DNA of 64,000 bases from Pictodentalium vernedei (Eukaryota > Mollusca > Scaphopoda > Dentaliida > Dentaliidae), in the NCBI GenBank assembly GCA_031216915.1, contig CM062290.1, forward strand, positions 165,435,453 through 165,499,452, written 5' to 3'. Below are positions 1 to 12,780 of this stretch, one piece after another. Within the stretch, counting starts at the first letter, position 1; every line of letters starts with the position of its first letter. Under the pieces are notes generated by a model, which saw only the letters and a program-made list of their open reading frames with translations, was not told the DNA's origin and did not search any database. The translations under genes were made by a program, and so were the position numbers.

Positions 1-1461
1 GGCCAATTCCGGCTCCCATAGAGAGCCCAAATATTAACCCAGGCTCTTAATTTGAACACAGTTAAATCTGACTTCCCTACAGATGTTGTGTACCGAATAT
101 GAAAGCATTCTAACCATTGGATCTGAAGAAGAGAAATTGTAAAGAAATTTCTTCGAATTGCACTAAGTTCAAATTTGGGCTACCATAGCGAGCCCAAATA
201 TTGACCTGTGGATCCGATTTGAACAAACTTGAATCTGACCCCCCTAGAGATCTTGTATACCAAATGTGAAAGCATTCTGACAAGTGAATCTGAAGAAGAT
301 TTTTGAATAAATTCCCTCATATTGTACTAAGTTAAATTTCATGTTCCCATATGGAGCCCAAATATTAACCTAGGCACTCGAACTGAACAACCTGGAATCT
401 GACCCCCCTAGAGATGTTGTATACCAAATATAAAAGCATTGCGACAGGTGGATCTGAAGAAGAAGATTTTTTTAAATTACCCTCCATATTGAACAAAGAT
501 AAAATTTGGGCTTCCATAGGAAGCCCAAATATTAACCTAGGGACTTGGTTTGAACAATCTAGAATCTGACCCTCATAACAATGATGTATACCAAATACTA
601 AAAGATTCTGACTGGTGGTTCTGAAGAAGATTTTTAAAGAATATTCCCCATATTACCCTATGTTAAAACTTCGGGCTCCTGTAGAGAGCCCAAATATGAA
701 CCAATGAGCTTTATTTCAACAAACTTTTATCTGACCCCCCTATGAATGCTGTATACCAAATATCAAAAGATTCTGATGATTGGTTCTGGAATTTTTGCGA
801 ATATGCTGACTCAGCATTTTTTTGATGCCCATTACAGAACACCCTAACATAACCGATGGCAATTTTTTTTTACCATTCAATTCTACTGATCATAAGGATA
901 CTTCATACCAAATAAAAGCTCTCTGTTCCGTGGGGTTTGGGAAATATGGGCGTTTGAAAATATTTCTATTTTTAGCTCCCAGGGTTCCCATGGGGATGTG
1001 GGAATTTTTTTTTTTGCATGGGTCAAGTACTTATGACCCAATACTAGTACAAACCAAATTTGGTTCATACCGGACCATCGGTTCAGAAAATAGAAATTTT
1101 GGGCGGGGCCAAAAATCTTACCCCTCCTATTACAAAGCCAAATATTACTGCACGAACTTCGTTTGAACAAACTTGATTTTACACCTCATATGGAAGCTCC
1201 AATAGCAAATATCAAGTCATTGTACACACTGGTTCTTGAGAAGAAGATTTTTAAAATATTTTGGAGCATTTTCCCCCACTCCCTCCCTATGGGGCTGGGC
1301 ATGCTGAGTTGAACAAAAATGAAATGCCCCTTTGGGACCATCACTCACACAAACTTTCACTTGATTTGGCCCAGTGGCTTTGGAGGAGAAGACCAAAACA
1401 TGGTGTTGACGGACGGCAAGCGATGAGATTAGCTCAGCTTGACTTTGTCAAGATGAGCTAA
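1..1461 (+). mobile_element. Helitron-like (HINE, pearl-type) family A element, 5' part outside the window
   Basis: About five degenerate tandem units of roughly 162-170 bases can be followed by the recurring phrase gagcccaaatat (near 22, 183, 353, 521, 684). A unique tail follows, then an ACGG-like stretch (near 1408), and the element ends in a hairpin (1431-1460, loop around gactttgtc) followed by CTAA. Tandem core, ACGG microsatellite and 3' hairpin are features described for oyster pearl/HINE elements (non-autonomous Helitrons or Helentrons). No transposase is present. A second, complete family A copy lies at 27343-29104, which supports the 3' boundary. Confidence 0.7.
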
Positions 1462-2339
1462 AAACTGATTAGACCTAATTTCGGTACAAAATGGCCATTG
1501 GCAGCCGTCTTGAATTTTAGACCTCACCCAGAAACACTCGTTCTCGTCCCAAGGTGATAACAAAGGTACCCTAGACATTTCGTGAAGATCAGTTCATAAA
1601 TACAGACTCTTGCCCAAGCCATATTGACATGTGTACTTACAGTGTGTAAGTCGCACTGAGAAAATCAAAGTTCACCTAATTTGCATAATTTCTGCACGAG
1701 AAAAAAAACAATATTATATGTGATGTATCCTATGGTACTAAACATTCACGCAAAAAATTATTCAAATCAGCGCTTTCATATGGAAGTTCTGTGCAAAAAT
1801 CTGATTGCACCTAATTTTGTACAAAATGGCTGCCATCGGCCATCTTGAACTTCGGACCGGACCCCAAAACACTTGTTCTCGTCCCACGGTGATACCAAAG
1901 GTACCCAAGAAGTTTCGTAAAGATCGGTTCATAAATACGGCTTCTAGCCCGAGCCGTATTGGCATTTGCACTTACAGTGCTGAAAGTAACACCAAAAAAC
2001 ATCAAAATTAGTCTAATTTGAGAAAAAAACCCGTATTATATGTGATGTATCCCATGGTACTAAACATTCATACAAAAAATTATTCAAATCAGAGCTTTCA
2101 TATGGAAGTTCTGTACAAAAAACAGATTTCTGCATTGTCGGTACAAAATGGCGGTAAGCAGCCATATTGAATTTTGGACCGCACCCAAAAACACTCATTC
2201 TCGTCCCACGGTCATAACAAAGGTACCCAAGAAGTTTCGTAAAGATCGGTTCATAAATTCGGCCTCTAGCTCAATTGTTGACAGACGGACGGCGGGCCAT
2301 GACAAAAGCTCAAATTTGGCTTTGCCAAAGTTGAGCTAA
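1462..2339 (+). mobile_element. Helitron-like family B element, 3' portion
   Basis: This carries about 2.5 units of a roughly 335-base repeat marked by tacaaaatggc (near 1486, 1818, 2141). It ends with an ACGG stretch (acagacggacggcggg) and the 3' hairpin at 2307-2338 ending CTAA. The same family is seen in fuller form at 20042-22234 and 39559-41374. Its left part is missing because the family A element ends exactly where this sequence begins, inside a B unit. Confidence 0.72.
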
Positions 2340-2898
2340 CAATGAATTCAAAAGAATCAGAAATATTAAAATTGTTCACCACTTCCAGAGAGTGTGACTT
2401 CATATCAATTATATTTCCACAAGTTTAGTATTAGTACTCCTTGACCTCACTTAGTCTCCGTCTCAAGTTCAAAATAAATTGTTTCACTCCGCTTAATTCT
2501 AACAACTATCATCCAAGAAACATGAATTAATATTCCATTATTCCACTTATCACACAAATACGTTCATAAACTTTCCAACTGTAGGTCCTACTCCTACTGA
2601 GTCCTAGTCCTGTACAGTATGATCCAGTATAATTTCACCATTAATGATGAATTAAAACTGAACAGCATGATGCAGTTGTAAACAATGACATTTGACGACA
2701 TAGAAATTCCCAAAGTGGCGGCACTTGTAATAAATCATTTTCGAATTTGGTGGTCTGGAAACTCCTAAAGCAATGACATTCGTTTGAAATGACGTCACTA
2801 AAAGCATGTTTCTGTATTCGGCTACATTGTATATGATTGATGCATGTTGCAGTTAATGCTTAACAATGAAAGCTATTTTTGTTCGGCACAACAAAATA
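2340..2898. other. AT-rich stretch with no recognised feature
   Basis: I see no exon-like reading frame, no terminal repeats and no tandem structure here. Confidence 0.5.
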
Positions 2899-3057
2899 AT
2901 TAGAAGGTTTCTTTTCATGTTCTATCGGTTGATAGTACCTGAATTTGTGTGATTTCTGTAAAAACCTTCAGCAGCTTTGCTGCTTCAGGTTTTATTTCAG
3001 AAATCACACAAACTCAGGTACTATCGACAGATAGAACATGAAAAGAAACGTTCTAAT
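2899..3057. mobile_element. Foldback (palindromic) MITE
   Basis: Two arms of about 75 bases are reverse complements, from attagaaggtttc at the left to gaaacgttctaat at the right, around a smaller inner hairpin (cagcagctttgctgc). It has no coding capacity. The superfamily is not assignable because no clear target duplication is visible. Confidence 0.75.
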
Positions 3058-3594
3058 ATTATATTAGATCTGAGGTGAGACATAGATTTTATTAGATATG
3101 TTATGCTGTTGATATTTTACAAGTGAGAGACCAGGTAGGTCAGAGGTGAGACATAATATTATAAAGACCACCAGCAAATAGACTCAGCGATATTGCTGCC
3201 TTGAACTGGATACAACAATTTGCCCCAGTATTTAGTTTAAACTTCCTGGCTATGCCTTCCTGAGTTCCGAATAGCAGGCAACTGAGGTTTGGCCTAATTT
3301 TCTCCTGCGACTGTAAAACAAGCTATTTTTATTACAGTACGTGTTATAAAAATCCTGAAAAAGAAGCTAAGCAGAGAACCACTTTATATTACTTGTATAA
3401 AATACATTCATATGAAAAAAATAACATGCACTTTCCAAAATCACTTTCCTTCTTTGTGTGTAGTGACACTTTTAGCTCAGCAAAGAGGGCATCTAAAAAA
3501 TTTAGGTGAAACTTTTTTATTTGTTTTGTGTTAACCATCTTCTACATAATAAATCGACTCCATCCACCTGCCTAATTTACAAATTGAGCAGCTC
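3058..3594. other. Stretch with no recognised gene
   Basis: It contains a short imperfect repeat (tctgaggtgagacata / tcagaggtgagacata, near 3070 and 3139). Nothing else could be supported. Confidence 0.4.
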
Positions 3595-3720
3595 ATCAAG
3601 CTTGTTCTAATGAGAGGTCACCTGATATGGTTTTGTTGAAGCAGTTTTTTTTAAAATTGAAACAATAATATTTAAAATATTTAATTTTGTTATCCTGTGA
3701 ATTGGGTGAAGGGTGAACAT
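3595..3720. mobile_element. Half of a TTAA foldback element (M family)
   Basis: The sequence from catcaagcttgttctaatga through gtcacctgatatggttttgttgaa matches the right arm of the palindromic M elements at 19666 and 23342. The left arm is absent, so this is a decayed fragment. Confidence 0.5.
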
Positions 3721-3887
3721 AAATGAAGCAATGTAAAATCACAAGTAATGATAGAAACCTGATGTAAATTATATGCATAAACGTTATTAATAATAGTTTT
3801 ACAGTCAGAAATCTTCCTTGGAGCTATACCATGATGCATGATGGCCCAACAGCATGATGGCCCAAAAGCATGATTCGAGATTATTTA

Positions 3888-3955
3888 TTTATTTGTTGGT
3901 ATTAAAGGTCACATGTTTCTGCTCAATGGCTAATCGTTACCGCAACATGGAGATA
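3888..3955 (-). mobile_element. SINE 3' tail fragment
   Basis: Tattta repeats followed by ggtattaaaggtcacatg and caatggctaatcgttaccg match the 3' tail (minus orientation) of the SINE at 13853-14222. Only the tail end remains. Confidence 0.55.
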
Positions 3956-4185
3956 AAGTCAAGTTTAGTCAAATCATTTATTCCCATATTGCCCATTTTA
4001 GAGGACTTCCATCACAAGCATTGGTGACTGGGTCCAATTTTACTGGTAAAACAGAGCTTGTTTACCACAGTTACCATTTCACTTCCCAGGGTTCTCACGA
4101 GAGATTTGAGGCTAACTTATCATTGAATTTAGGATTGCAAATAGACAATGAAGTGAAAGGCGAGATAAGAGACCCTGATATATTT

Positions 4186-4455
4186 TATTTATTAATATTA
4201 TTTATTGGTGTTTAAGGTCACATATTTATGCACAATGGCTAATCATGACCGTGACAGTTTTATGGGTGGAGGAAGCCGGAGTACCCAGAGAGAACAACTG
4301 AGCATCGACGAGCAACTGTCAGCTCCTCAACAGTCTAACTCTGTTCAAGCTCCGCTCAAGCAGGGTTACTGCGGTTGAAGACATGTGCACCATCGACATG
4401 CAGTACGCTTTAGTACATGGCATCATCATGCCCCCATGTAGGAAACCGGGATAAA
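4186..4455 (-). mobile_element. 5'-truncated tRNA-derived SINE
   Basis: Read on the minus strand this has the same body and 3' tail as the complete SINE at 13853-14222: the gtggaggaagccgg motif, the agcaactgtcagctcctcaac segment and a taaat-type tail. The tRNA-like head and the ccttgcccaaggacac core are missing. That fits the 5' truncation typical of target-primed insertion. Confidence 0.75.
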
Positions 4456-4787
4456 CTCAAAACCATGCGGAAAATGAAAATTTGTTCCACACACGTGCGG
4501 AATGGAAATCGTTTTGGACTATTTTTAAACAAGCAGGATTTCAATGGAATTTTCTACAAATTGTGCACTGCAATTACAATTTGAATCACTAGCGATAGCT
4601 AAAAAATAGTAACATGTGTTCACCTCGCAAATTTGGTTGACAATAAAACGTGTTCTTTTTGTTGACAGTTCGTCCCCAGAGTTCCAATGTGTTCTATGTG
4701 CCTACTGAACTCAGGGGACGAGTTTTCAAATGAATTGTTGAGAGTCCTTCTGATAATTGCATTTATAGATGTGAAGGTATGTAATAA
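4456..4787. other. No recognised feature
   Basis: Unremarkable AT-rich sequence between a SINE fragment and a hairpin. Nothing could be supported. Confidence 0.4.
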
Positions 4788-4879
4788 ACACAGAATGAAT
4801 CACACATGTGTATGGGTTAAACGGTATGGCACTTGTGCCATATCGATTAACCCATTCACACATGTGTGTTGTTCTGTGT
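4788..4879. repeat. 92-base near-perfect palindrome
   Basis: acacagaatgaatcacac pairs with the far end gtgtgttgttctgtgt. The centre is ggtatggcacttgtgccata. Arms are about 45 bases. It is probably a small foldback MITE; no target duplication was identified. Confidence 0.7.
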
Positions 4880-5728
4880 ATAACTCTCAATGTTTAGCTC
4901 TATGTAACAGCCAATTCCAGTTGACGCAATTCACAAAAATCACCATTCATATTTTACATTTTTTTTTCTTTTCAGTTTTTGCATCCAAAACAATGGAATG
5001 AGCCCACTGACTCATTCATGGGAGGTTATAAACTATGTTTTGGAAGTAGTGTCATCGGCCCATCTCGATTGGTAAATGATTGAACCATCCATAACAGTAT
5101 TCAAATATGTACAGCTGATATACCACTAGTGAAAATAAATTATGGGATTAATTATTAATTTATTTTCTGAGGGCTAAGGTCACTTTCAGCATCTATCGCT
5201 ATAACACAATGTTCTTAAGAAAAGTTCATTCATTCCTTTCATTGGATTGATACCAGAGAGCTTCTTGCCATTTAGTTTGACAACTTGTAATTATCAGATA
5301 AAGAAATATGAAAAATATTTTGAGGTTATCCTACAACATATTTCATTTATACTGCAGAAGAATTTGTAAATTATTACTTAGGCATTGATTTGAAGCCACC
5401 TGTATGTTATTATGCTTGAACTCCTCCTCCCCCCCCCCCCCCCCCCCCCCCCCCCCCACCAAAAAAAACATGTGAAAATTTTTTCACCAAACCAAACAAA
5501 ACCCACGATAGAAAAAAAACCTAAAATTGAAATGACACAACTCTCATGTTCAAGTGTAACTTGAGTTCATGAATAATCATAAAAATAATTTACAGTGCAT
5601 TGATACATGTATATGTAATGGATACAATATGAGCTGACAGAAAAACTCATATTTAACCTTCTGCATTCTGATGTCAAAATGGCCAAGTTTTCAGCAACAA
5701 ATATTTGTCATAATGCAGTTTGATATTT
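4880..5728. other. Unannotated stretch with a poly-C run
   Basis: Apart from the poly-C tract listed separately I see no gene or element boundary here. Confidence 0.4.
5429..5457. repeat. Poly-C homopolymer, about 29 bases
   Basis: An uninterrupted C run follows ctcctcct. Similar long G or C runs occur near 33126, 38112, 41749, 43427 and 45049, so they are a habit of this genome. Exact length may be affected by sequencing. Confidence 0.85.
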
Positions 5729-5793
5729 AACCAATTATACCTGGTTTGACATAGCTTAATGAGCTATGTCAAACAAGATATAATTGGTTAAAT
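5729..5793. repeat. Short palindrome
   Basis: aaccaattata...gtttgacatagct pairs with agctatgtcaaac...tataattggtt around a taatg centre. The arms are about 30 bases. It lies directly left of the DIRS-like element. Confidence 0.7.
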
Positions 5794-5844
5794 TCTTAGT
5801 TAAAAAGTTAAAAAAATTATAGTAATTTATATATTTTTTATACT

Positions 5845-6034
5845 TACCAATGACCCAGACATAGCTGGTGCTAACTCTTAAAATATAGGGCCAAACACAA
5901 ATTTTGCCCCCCAATCCCCAAAATTTGCATCTAAAACTAAAGAAAACATGTCCTGAGAGGCCCTCCACACTTCGCCCCTACTGCGCATGCGCAGTGTCAA
6001 GGACGTTCCGAAATTGGCGCCATTTATCATTCTA
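5845..6034 (+). repeat. Left inverted terminal repeat of the DIRS-like element
   Basis: It starts taccaatgacccagacatag and ends catttatcattcta. It is the near-exact reverse complement of 12591-12780, including the segment cactgcgcatgcgcagt. Confidence 0.9.
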
Positions 6035-6110
6035 ATAACCAGTGCCTGGTAAGCGCTATGTACTCAGCGGGGAGGCAAGAGTTCCCAACTCCTGGGAGGG
6101 CCATCCCCGT

Positions 6111-6197
6111 CTGGGTCATTGGTAAGTATAAAAAATATATAAATTACTATAAATTTTTTAACATTTTTATACTGTACCAATGACCCAGACATAGCTG
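6111..6197. repeat. Internal complementary region of the DIRS-like element
   Basis: The first part (ctgggtcattggtaagtata onward) is the reverse complement of the left terminus plus about 38 bases outside it (5807-5858). The second part (ttttatactgtaccaatgac onward) is the reverse complement of the right terminus plus its extension (to 12792). Joined, they reproduce a circle junction of the two element ends, as in known DIRS elements. Confidence 0.85.
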
Positions 6198-7465
6198 AAT
6201 AGTAAAAAGGCTGGAGGGCCAAGGACATAGAGCAAAATGGAATATGCTCAATAAAATAAAATAGAGTCATCCCCTGTAGGGAAAAGAAGTAATAGGCCTT
6301 ACATGTATCTTTCTTATTTATGATAAATTAGAAAGATACAACACCTTCCAAAAATTGAGCTTCATACATCCATGTACTCTATTAATATCCAATAATCCTT
6401 ATACTAATAATTTTTAAAGTAAGCCAATAATAAAGTAAGTCTAGAGAATAGAGACTCTTATACTCCTAAAAGTGTGTGAGAATTGCATAATCATGTCCGT
6501 TGACATATGCAATATTCAAAAGCTATACTTTAAAAACTAAGACTTGAATGAATTTTATAAACTTAAACTTCTCACTAAACAACCATCCCAATAACAGCTC
6601 AGAATTACTAACTCCGGAGGAGGAATCCCCTTGTTTTCATAGTAAAAACAGGTGACCCAAGGGAACACCCTCCCCCCCCCCCTTTTCTTGCCCTGGGTCA
6701 AATAGCCCAGAGCGAAGAGGGCAGCCGAACGGAGACACTGCCGAAACAGACAGCCTACCTAGCTATAGTAGCAACTGTTAAGTGAATGACATTCTGAGCA
6801 GTAGATAATAGACCTAACAATAGAGGCCTCCAGAAATGGACTCGATATTTCTGAGATAAAATTCATGAATGGATGGCTGAGCGCAATGAGCAGCCTTCAA
6901 AAATCTATAATAGAACACTATTAATGTAAGCCGAAGAAGTAGAAGAACTCTTACTTCATGAGCCGAAATCTTAAGCACAACTGCTAAGCCAATGATATAC
7001 CATAAGCAGTACGCTAGTTAATAGAATCCATTAACAATAAAATGGAGCGTAACGTCCTTCTACTAGACATCAAAGACAGAAGAAGCTTACGCCCTTGTAA
7101 TAAACAGATATCTGTTTATAAATACATAAACTGTACCCGGAAAGAGTAAAGGCCTATGCCCATACGAAGACGGAAGGACCTTAAAATAATAGGTTCCGGA
7201 TAATAGGAGCCTAACTCTTATGCAACAATCCAACCTAAATAGTAACGGAAGTATTGATTCCGAAACTATGAAAGTGACAATCATCCATCGATAGTGCATG
7301 AAACTCACTGACTCTACAGTAAAAGAGAAACCAACATAATTACTGTCTAAAAGGTCAGAATTTGAAAACTACTGTTTCCAGAGGCTCAAATGATTACTTA
7401 GCTAAATAAGAACCTGAAGTTAAAATCCGTATAGGAATTTAATCTAAAGATTCTAAGTCTATTTA

Positions 7466-8750
7466 TCAAAAAGTTACTAACTGACTTAGATAAAGAGACA
7501 AAAGACTCAATTGTAAACTATCGTAGAGGTAACATAAACCTATAACCCAAATAACAACAGGCTGCAGTAGATCTTGTGAAACAAGTATACTAAAAAATAG
7601 CAATGAGTAGTATGGAGGGATCAACCATATGAACATAATGATCCCTACACCACGACGGAAGAGCCTCCACTTTAGTCGCATAGAATAGCGAAGAAGAGGA
7701 TCTCCTATAGTAAGAAATCGCGTCCAAAGCTCGTCCAGTACAGTGCTTACAATGCAATACGGACCACACAACGGAATACATGAAGGTTGCGACCTTGCTG
7801 GTTGTGATAAAGATGACACGATTTACCCAGTGAAAAAAGATCCTCACATAGAGGAAGATTTCACGTTAAGATCCACAGTAGACAAGAGAGTAAATTACTC
7901 ATGATCTCTGTGAAGATAGAGATGCTATCAACAGAAATGTATTGTGGTTGTTTATCTTAGCAATACCTGCTAAAAACAACAGCGCCGGAGGATACGCGTA
8001 TCCTATCATTCTGTCCTATAGATCAATAGAGCGTTAACAGTATTAGCTCAGAGATCTGGACAAGCCAACACATACGTCTGCAATTGATTAGCCAGCTGTG
8101 TCATAAATAAAACATCATTGGGCGCTCCCATAGATAGCAAATCTGATTGAATACTTGTTTGTTGAGAGTCCATTCTGACAGCAACAAGCGACCCGTAAGA
8201 GAACGGGAGTGCGATAAAACAATCAGACGACCCAGAATATGACGGACCAAAACTGAACTTGGTGTACTATAACCAACAAACGGATTCTTCCCATTAAATT
8301 GAATAACGGAAACGAAAGAGTGCCTCCCTGGTTCCGGAGATACGCCACTACTGTCGAATTAAAGGACAGGAATTTGGGCATGCGTTTCTGAATAATGTTC
8401 ATGCAATGACATAAAGCAAGCTTAAAAAACATTATTCCGCGGAAGTTAACTGATAGCTAAAAGACTGCGGAACCCAAAGACCCTGGCACTTCGAATCCGT
8501 AGGGATCAGTATATATCCCAATCTGTTTGACTGGCAACCGTCATAATAGCCACACTCGGGTCCGGCAACTGCGGCGGCACTCTCTGAGTCAACCACCGAA
8601 TGTTTGCCCCAGTCTGAATCTCTTGTAACACTAGATAGACAAGAGAATGTATAAATCAAGCAATTCATGGATTGCCGGAAAGTTGCCGTCGAAGAGAAGC
8701 TCCTCCGAGAACGAAGCGACTCTGAGAGAGTTCTTAACCTACTATCCACG
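7466..8750 (-). pseudogene. DIRS pol remnant: RNase H followed by tyrosine recombinase N-terminal region
   Basis: Read on the minus strand, 8560-8434 gives a degenerate RNase H start (ILIPTDSKCQGLW). 8360-8319 gives NSTVVAYLRNQGGT, the characteristic RNase H segment of DIRS polyproteins. About 8185-8115 gives LLSEWTLNKQVFNQI, the conserved link after RNase H. About 8004-7900 gives GYAYPPALLFLAGIAKINNH. About 7710-7600 gives a recombinase N-terminal fragment (YATKVEALPSWCRDHY, then VDPS). The pieces lie in order but in changing frames with stops. The reverse transcriptase part upstream (about 8.75-9.2 kb) is not recognisable. The family assignment rests on these motifs plus the terminal structure. 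Confidence 0.8.
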
Positions 8751-9177
8751 CGTGGATGTAGCTAGGGCTGCCTCACGTCTAACCAACTCCAATCAGCCAC
8801 TGAAGGGCGGAGTTATACGTGAACAAACTACTGCCCTCAAAAGAAATTACATTGAGAATAATATCCCGTAAATCTTTTCTTGAAGACGTAATGATAACGC
8901 CTCAGTAAGGCGGATTACGTATAATAAAGCGTCTAAGTTAAGTCTAATATACATAATGTCGTTCCCAATCATTGAAATTGGAAAAGACATAAACGGTGAA
9001 AAAGAATATATGCAGTCTTTAATCACACCGTCTAGACGCATATGAACTCTCGGTATGCCCTGCTCTGCCAAAATAAACTATATGTAAAAAAAGATAAAAT
9101 GGCAGAAATGAGCCACGCGGACAAGAAACTAAACTATCATGCTTAGTAGCCGTCTTGTATATATATATAAATATATA

Positions 9178-11470
9178 GCGTCGAAAAATAAAACACATGT
9201 TGTAATGACAATATTGGACTGTGTCGGTAAGTCAGGGACAAAGTCCCTGTACCGATCGAAAAATCCGAGTCCAATGACGCTATAAGTCTCTTATCCAAGA
9301 TCGCAGCAATGAAGTCCGAAAAATAATCACTGGAAGAAATGCCAGAAGATATGAAAGGCATCTTCCGATACTACTAAAGGGAAAACTCGAAATCTTTCGA
9401 ATCCCTTTCGCCATCCTGTCGGACCCTATAAAGCGTTCGGTCGTCCGTAGCTTGATGCAACCGCGGACCGCACCGACCCAGCGCCGTCGGATAATTCCTG
9501 ATTCGACCGAGAAACCGTCAATTGCTGGGATGCTGCGAAACAACTGTGCTAACTCGGATAGCACGTCCGTCACTGAGGCCTGAGGAGCAGCGGTCTTACG
9601 ATGCATTGCCGCAGGAAGCTCCGAGATCGTTACCCCGTGCATACTTCCAATATGCGAGCGAACGGAGTGTATAGGCCTCGTGTCCCTTGGCTACCGGATG
9701 GCGCGACCTATTCGCTGTGGAATCACTGAATGCCGAAACTGATCGGATACTCGAGGTCACGTAGCCAATGTGCGGTCGTGTGCCCTGCTGTGAGGATGAG
9801 GAAGCATTAAAGACAGTCTCTCGGACTGTCAATATAACGGAGCGTCCCGAGCAACGGACATATGCTCCGAATGTAAAATATCTGAACCACAACATGCGGT
9901 CCCCTATGTTGTTGGCTTCCTCCGATCTGTCCTCAATCTGCCGTCACTGGGTGAGTACTAAAGTAATTAAAGTGCTCGCATCACCCAAATCTCCTTCCTA
10001 GACCGCAACGGACGAACCCGGCAGCCGAACCATTCGATGAATGTACGCTACACCGGGTGAGCTAGCGAATGTCACTCCGTAAGCGATAGACATATTCCAT
10101 GAGCACTTATTGCCGCTAACTCTTCATTAACTATGACGACAGAGGCACACTTTTGAAAGACATCTGCATAACTCTTCGAACAAGAAACCAGAAATGCTTG
10201 GATAGCAAGCATAAAATAATAATATATATAGCGTCGTTCAATAATTCGAAAGTTTGTGTGACATTATTGGACTATGTCGGAACTGAGGGACGATGTCCCT
10301 GAACCGAACCAAAAATTTCTAAGTCCACCGACGCTATCAGTTTCTTATCCGGCATCGCAGCATATGTTGTTCCGAAAGGGAAAGCTTGAAATCCACCGAA
10401 TCCCTTTCGGTATCCCATCGGACCGGATGAAACTTTCGGACGTCCGTACCCGCTTCCGCGGAGCGTCCCGACCCAGCATCGTCGGATAAAATATATGCGA
10501 CAGATTCAGTTGATGCTGGGATGCTGCGATAAACTGTGCTATTAAGGAAAGCACGTCCGTTCCCGAGGCCTGTGCAGTAGCGGACTTACGATGCATTGCC
10601 GCTGGAAGCTCCGTGTACGTTGACTCCCGCATACTTCCTATGCGAACGTCCGGAGTCTGCAGGCCTCGAGTCCCCGGCTACCGACCCAGCGCTGTCGGAT
10701 AATTCTCGATCAGACACCGTTTCTGTCGGCTGCTGGGATGCTGCGATAAGCTGTGCTATGTGCACAAGAATGTCCGGCGTCGAGACCTGCGGAGGCGCAG
10801 TCTATCGCTGCTTCGCCGAGGGCAGCTCCGCATCAGATGGCTCCCGCATACTTTTCCTATGCGAACGTCCGGAGTCCATCGGTCTCGAATCCCTGGCTGC
10901 CGGATGGTGTGACCTGGTCGCCGAAGAATCCTTGATCGGCGAAGCTGGTAATATATCGGCGGTCACGCAGCCAAGGTGCGGTCGTGTGCGCTGACGAGAA
11001 GAGGAAGCCTTAGCAGTCTCAGCGGACTGCGTATACAACGGAGCGTCCCGAGCGACGGACGTATGCTCCGCTAACGACACATTTGTACCACAACATCTGG
11101 GGCCAGATGTTGTTGAACGAGAGAGGGCCCTCTCTCGCTTGCCGTCCGGAAGGACCGGAACGAGCTATGGACCGGACTAAAAGGCTTCCTCCGTTCTCCC
11201 TCCGATCCGCCGTCACTGGGTGTGCATTAAGTTAATTTTATAGTGCTCGCATCACCCCAAAATTCCTTCTAGACCGCAACGGACGAACCCGGCTGCCGAA
11301 CCATTCGGTGAATGGACGCTACACCGGGCGAGCTAGCGGACGTCAAAGGCCGTCGAACCTACTAGGGTCCTCTTAGGCAATTGGCGTATTACATGAGCAC
11401 TTTTCCGCTAGCCCTTCATTAATTGTGACGACGGAGGCACACTGTTGGAAGACATCACAGATACATCACC
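9178..11470 (-). repeat. Tandemly duplicated gag-side segment of the DIRS-like element
   Basis: Two diverged copies of about 1.05-1.25 kb lie head to tail (about 9178-10207 and 10231-11470). Both start atatagcgtcg and both end with a segment read on the minus strand as DVFQ(K/Q)CASVV. The second copy is longer because a segment of about 215 bases is duplicated again (near 10570 and 10785, both with atgcgaacgtccggagtc). The translated minus frames are serine/arginine rich with stops. I infer a decayed gag, but no gag domain was recognised. Confidence 0.65.
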
Positions 11471-12590
11471 CTAATCTTGATCGTCTGAAATAGAAATTGA
11501 TAAAGTAGAGTGACCCTGAGGGGAAAGGACCGGAGTGTCCAAATCCCCAACAACATACCGTGACATACGCTTCCCATATTGTCATCGAAATCATACGATA
11601 CAGAACCGGAGTTAATGCGAGTACACTGACCACATATAGAATGATAATAAGGTCAGAGGAAGACTTCCTCTTAAAACAATAGATCAATATCCTTTCAATG
11701 TGAAAAGAAAACAAGTCCTGGTACTCGCACTAACCCCTGGCAATCAAAATACATAATAATAATATGATCCATTAATATAGAAAAAATAATTGAAATCAAA
11801 ATATTTTGAAAAAATATTTTTTCAGAACAGCCCAAGTTTCTGAAAAGTAACGTTGAGCCCCAATGGATCCCAAGCCTAAGTGTGGACAAAAATTTTAAAA
11901 ATATTTTAAACAATTTATTCAACACTTACGAACAATAATAATGTATCTAGTTATGATTGAAATAACATAAAGATATTATTATTTAGAAATCCCCCCCTCA
12001 CACAGAGGGCTGTTGTAAATGTAAACAATGAGTGTAAAAACACTAAAATAAGACTCCAGGCACCCAGGCCCGAAATCAGTTACCAAAAATACACCATCTG
12101 ATGCAAAACAGAGACTTCCAGGGAAGAAACTGCAGAACATCAGATGGTAGATGCAGAACACAACGCCTAACCACCCGTAGGTGAAGACGTAAACATGGGG
12201 AAAGAACAGAATTCATTCTGTTATTCAGCTAAACTCCCAAGAAATTTTAGTAATAATAATTACAGAAATTATGCCAAAAGCATGGGAGAATAGCAAGGGG
12301 GAACTTAAAGGACAGGGAGAGAGGAAAAACACTTGTAAAAACAGTGTAACTAAATAATCAGAATGACAACAAAATGGCCGCTGCCTTGAAAATAGGTAAC
12401 TTAACATAATTTCATTAAAAAATTTTAAGTTACAGCCCTGATAATATTCTGTCACACATTCTTTTCCTCTCCTCCTTTTCTATCCTCCTTAGAATCACCA
12501 TTTCACTAATATTTATGTGTCTGGCATCATTTAAACTGAGATTTAAAAGCACAAAGATCAGTCAGATGTTAACTGATGAAGGGCCAAACT

Positions 12591-12780
12591 TAGAATGATA
12601 AATGGCGCCAATTTCGGAACGTCCTTGACACTGCGCATGCGCAGTAGGGGCGAAGTGTGGAGGGCCTCTCAGGACATGTTTTCTTTAGTTTTAGATGCAA
12701 ATTTTGGGGATTGGGGGGCAAAATTTGTGTTTGGCCCTATATTTTAAGAGTTAGCACCAGCTATGTCTGGGTCATTGGTA
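12591..12780 (-). repeat. Right inverted terminal repeat of the DIRS-like element
   Basis: This is the reverse complement of 5845-6034, ending ctatgtctgggtcattggta. A further 12 bases (cagtataaaaat) match the internal complementary region as a terminal extension. Confidence 0.9.

Noticed and set aside
9596..9895. Stand-alone serine-rich protein gene
   Set aside because: It lies in the duplicated gag side of the DIRS-like element, and the other copy breaks the frame. It was treated as element sequence.
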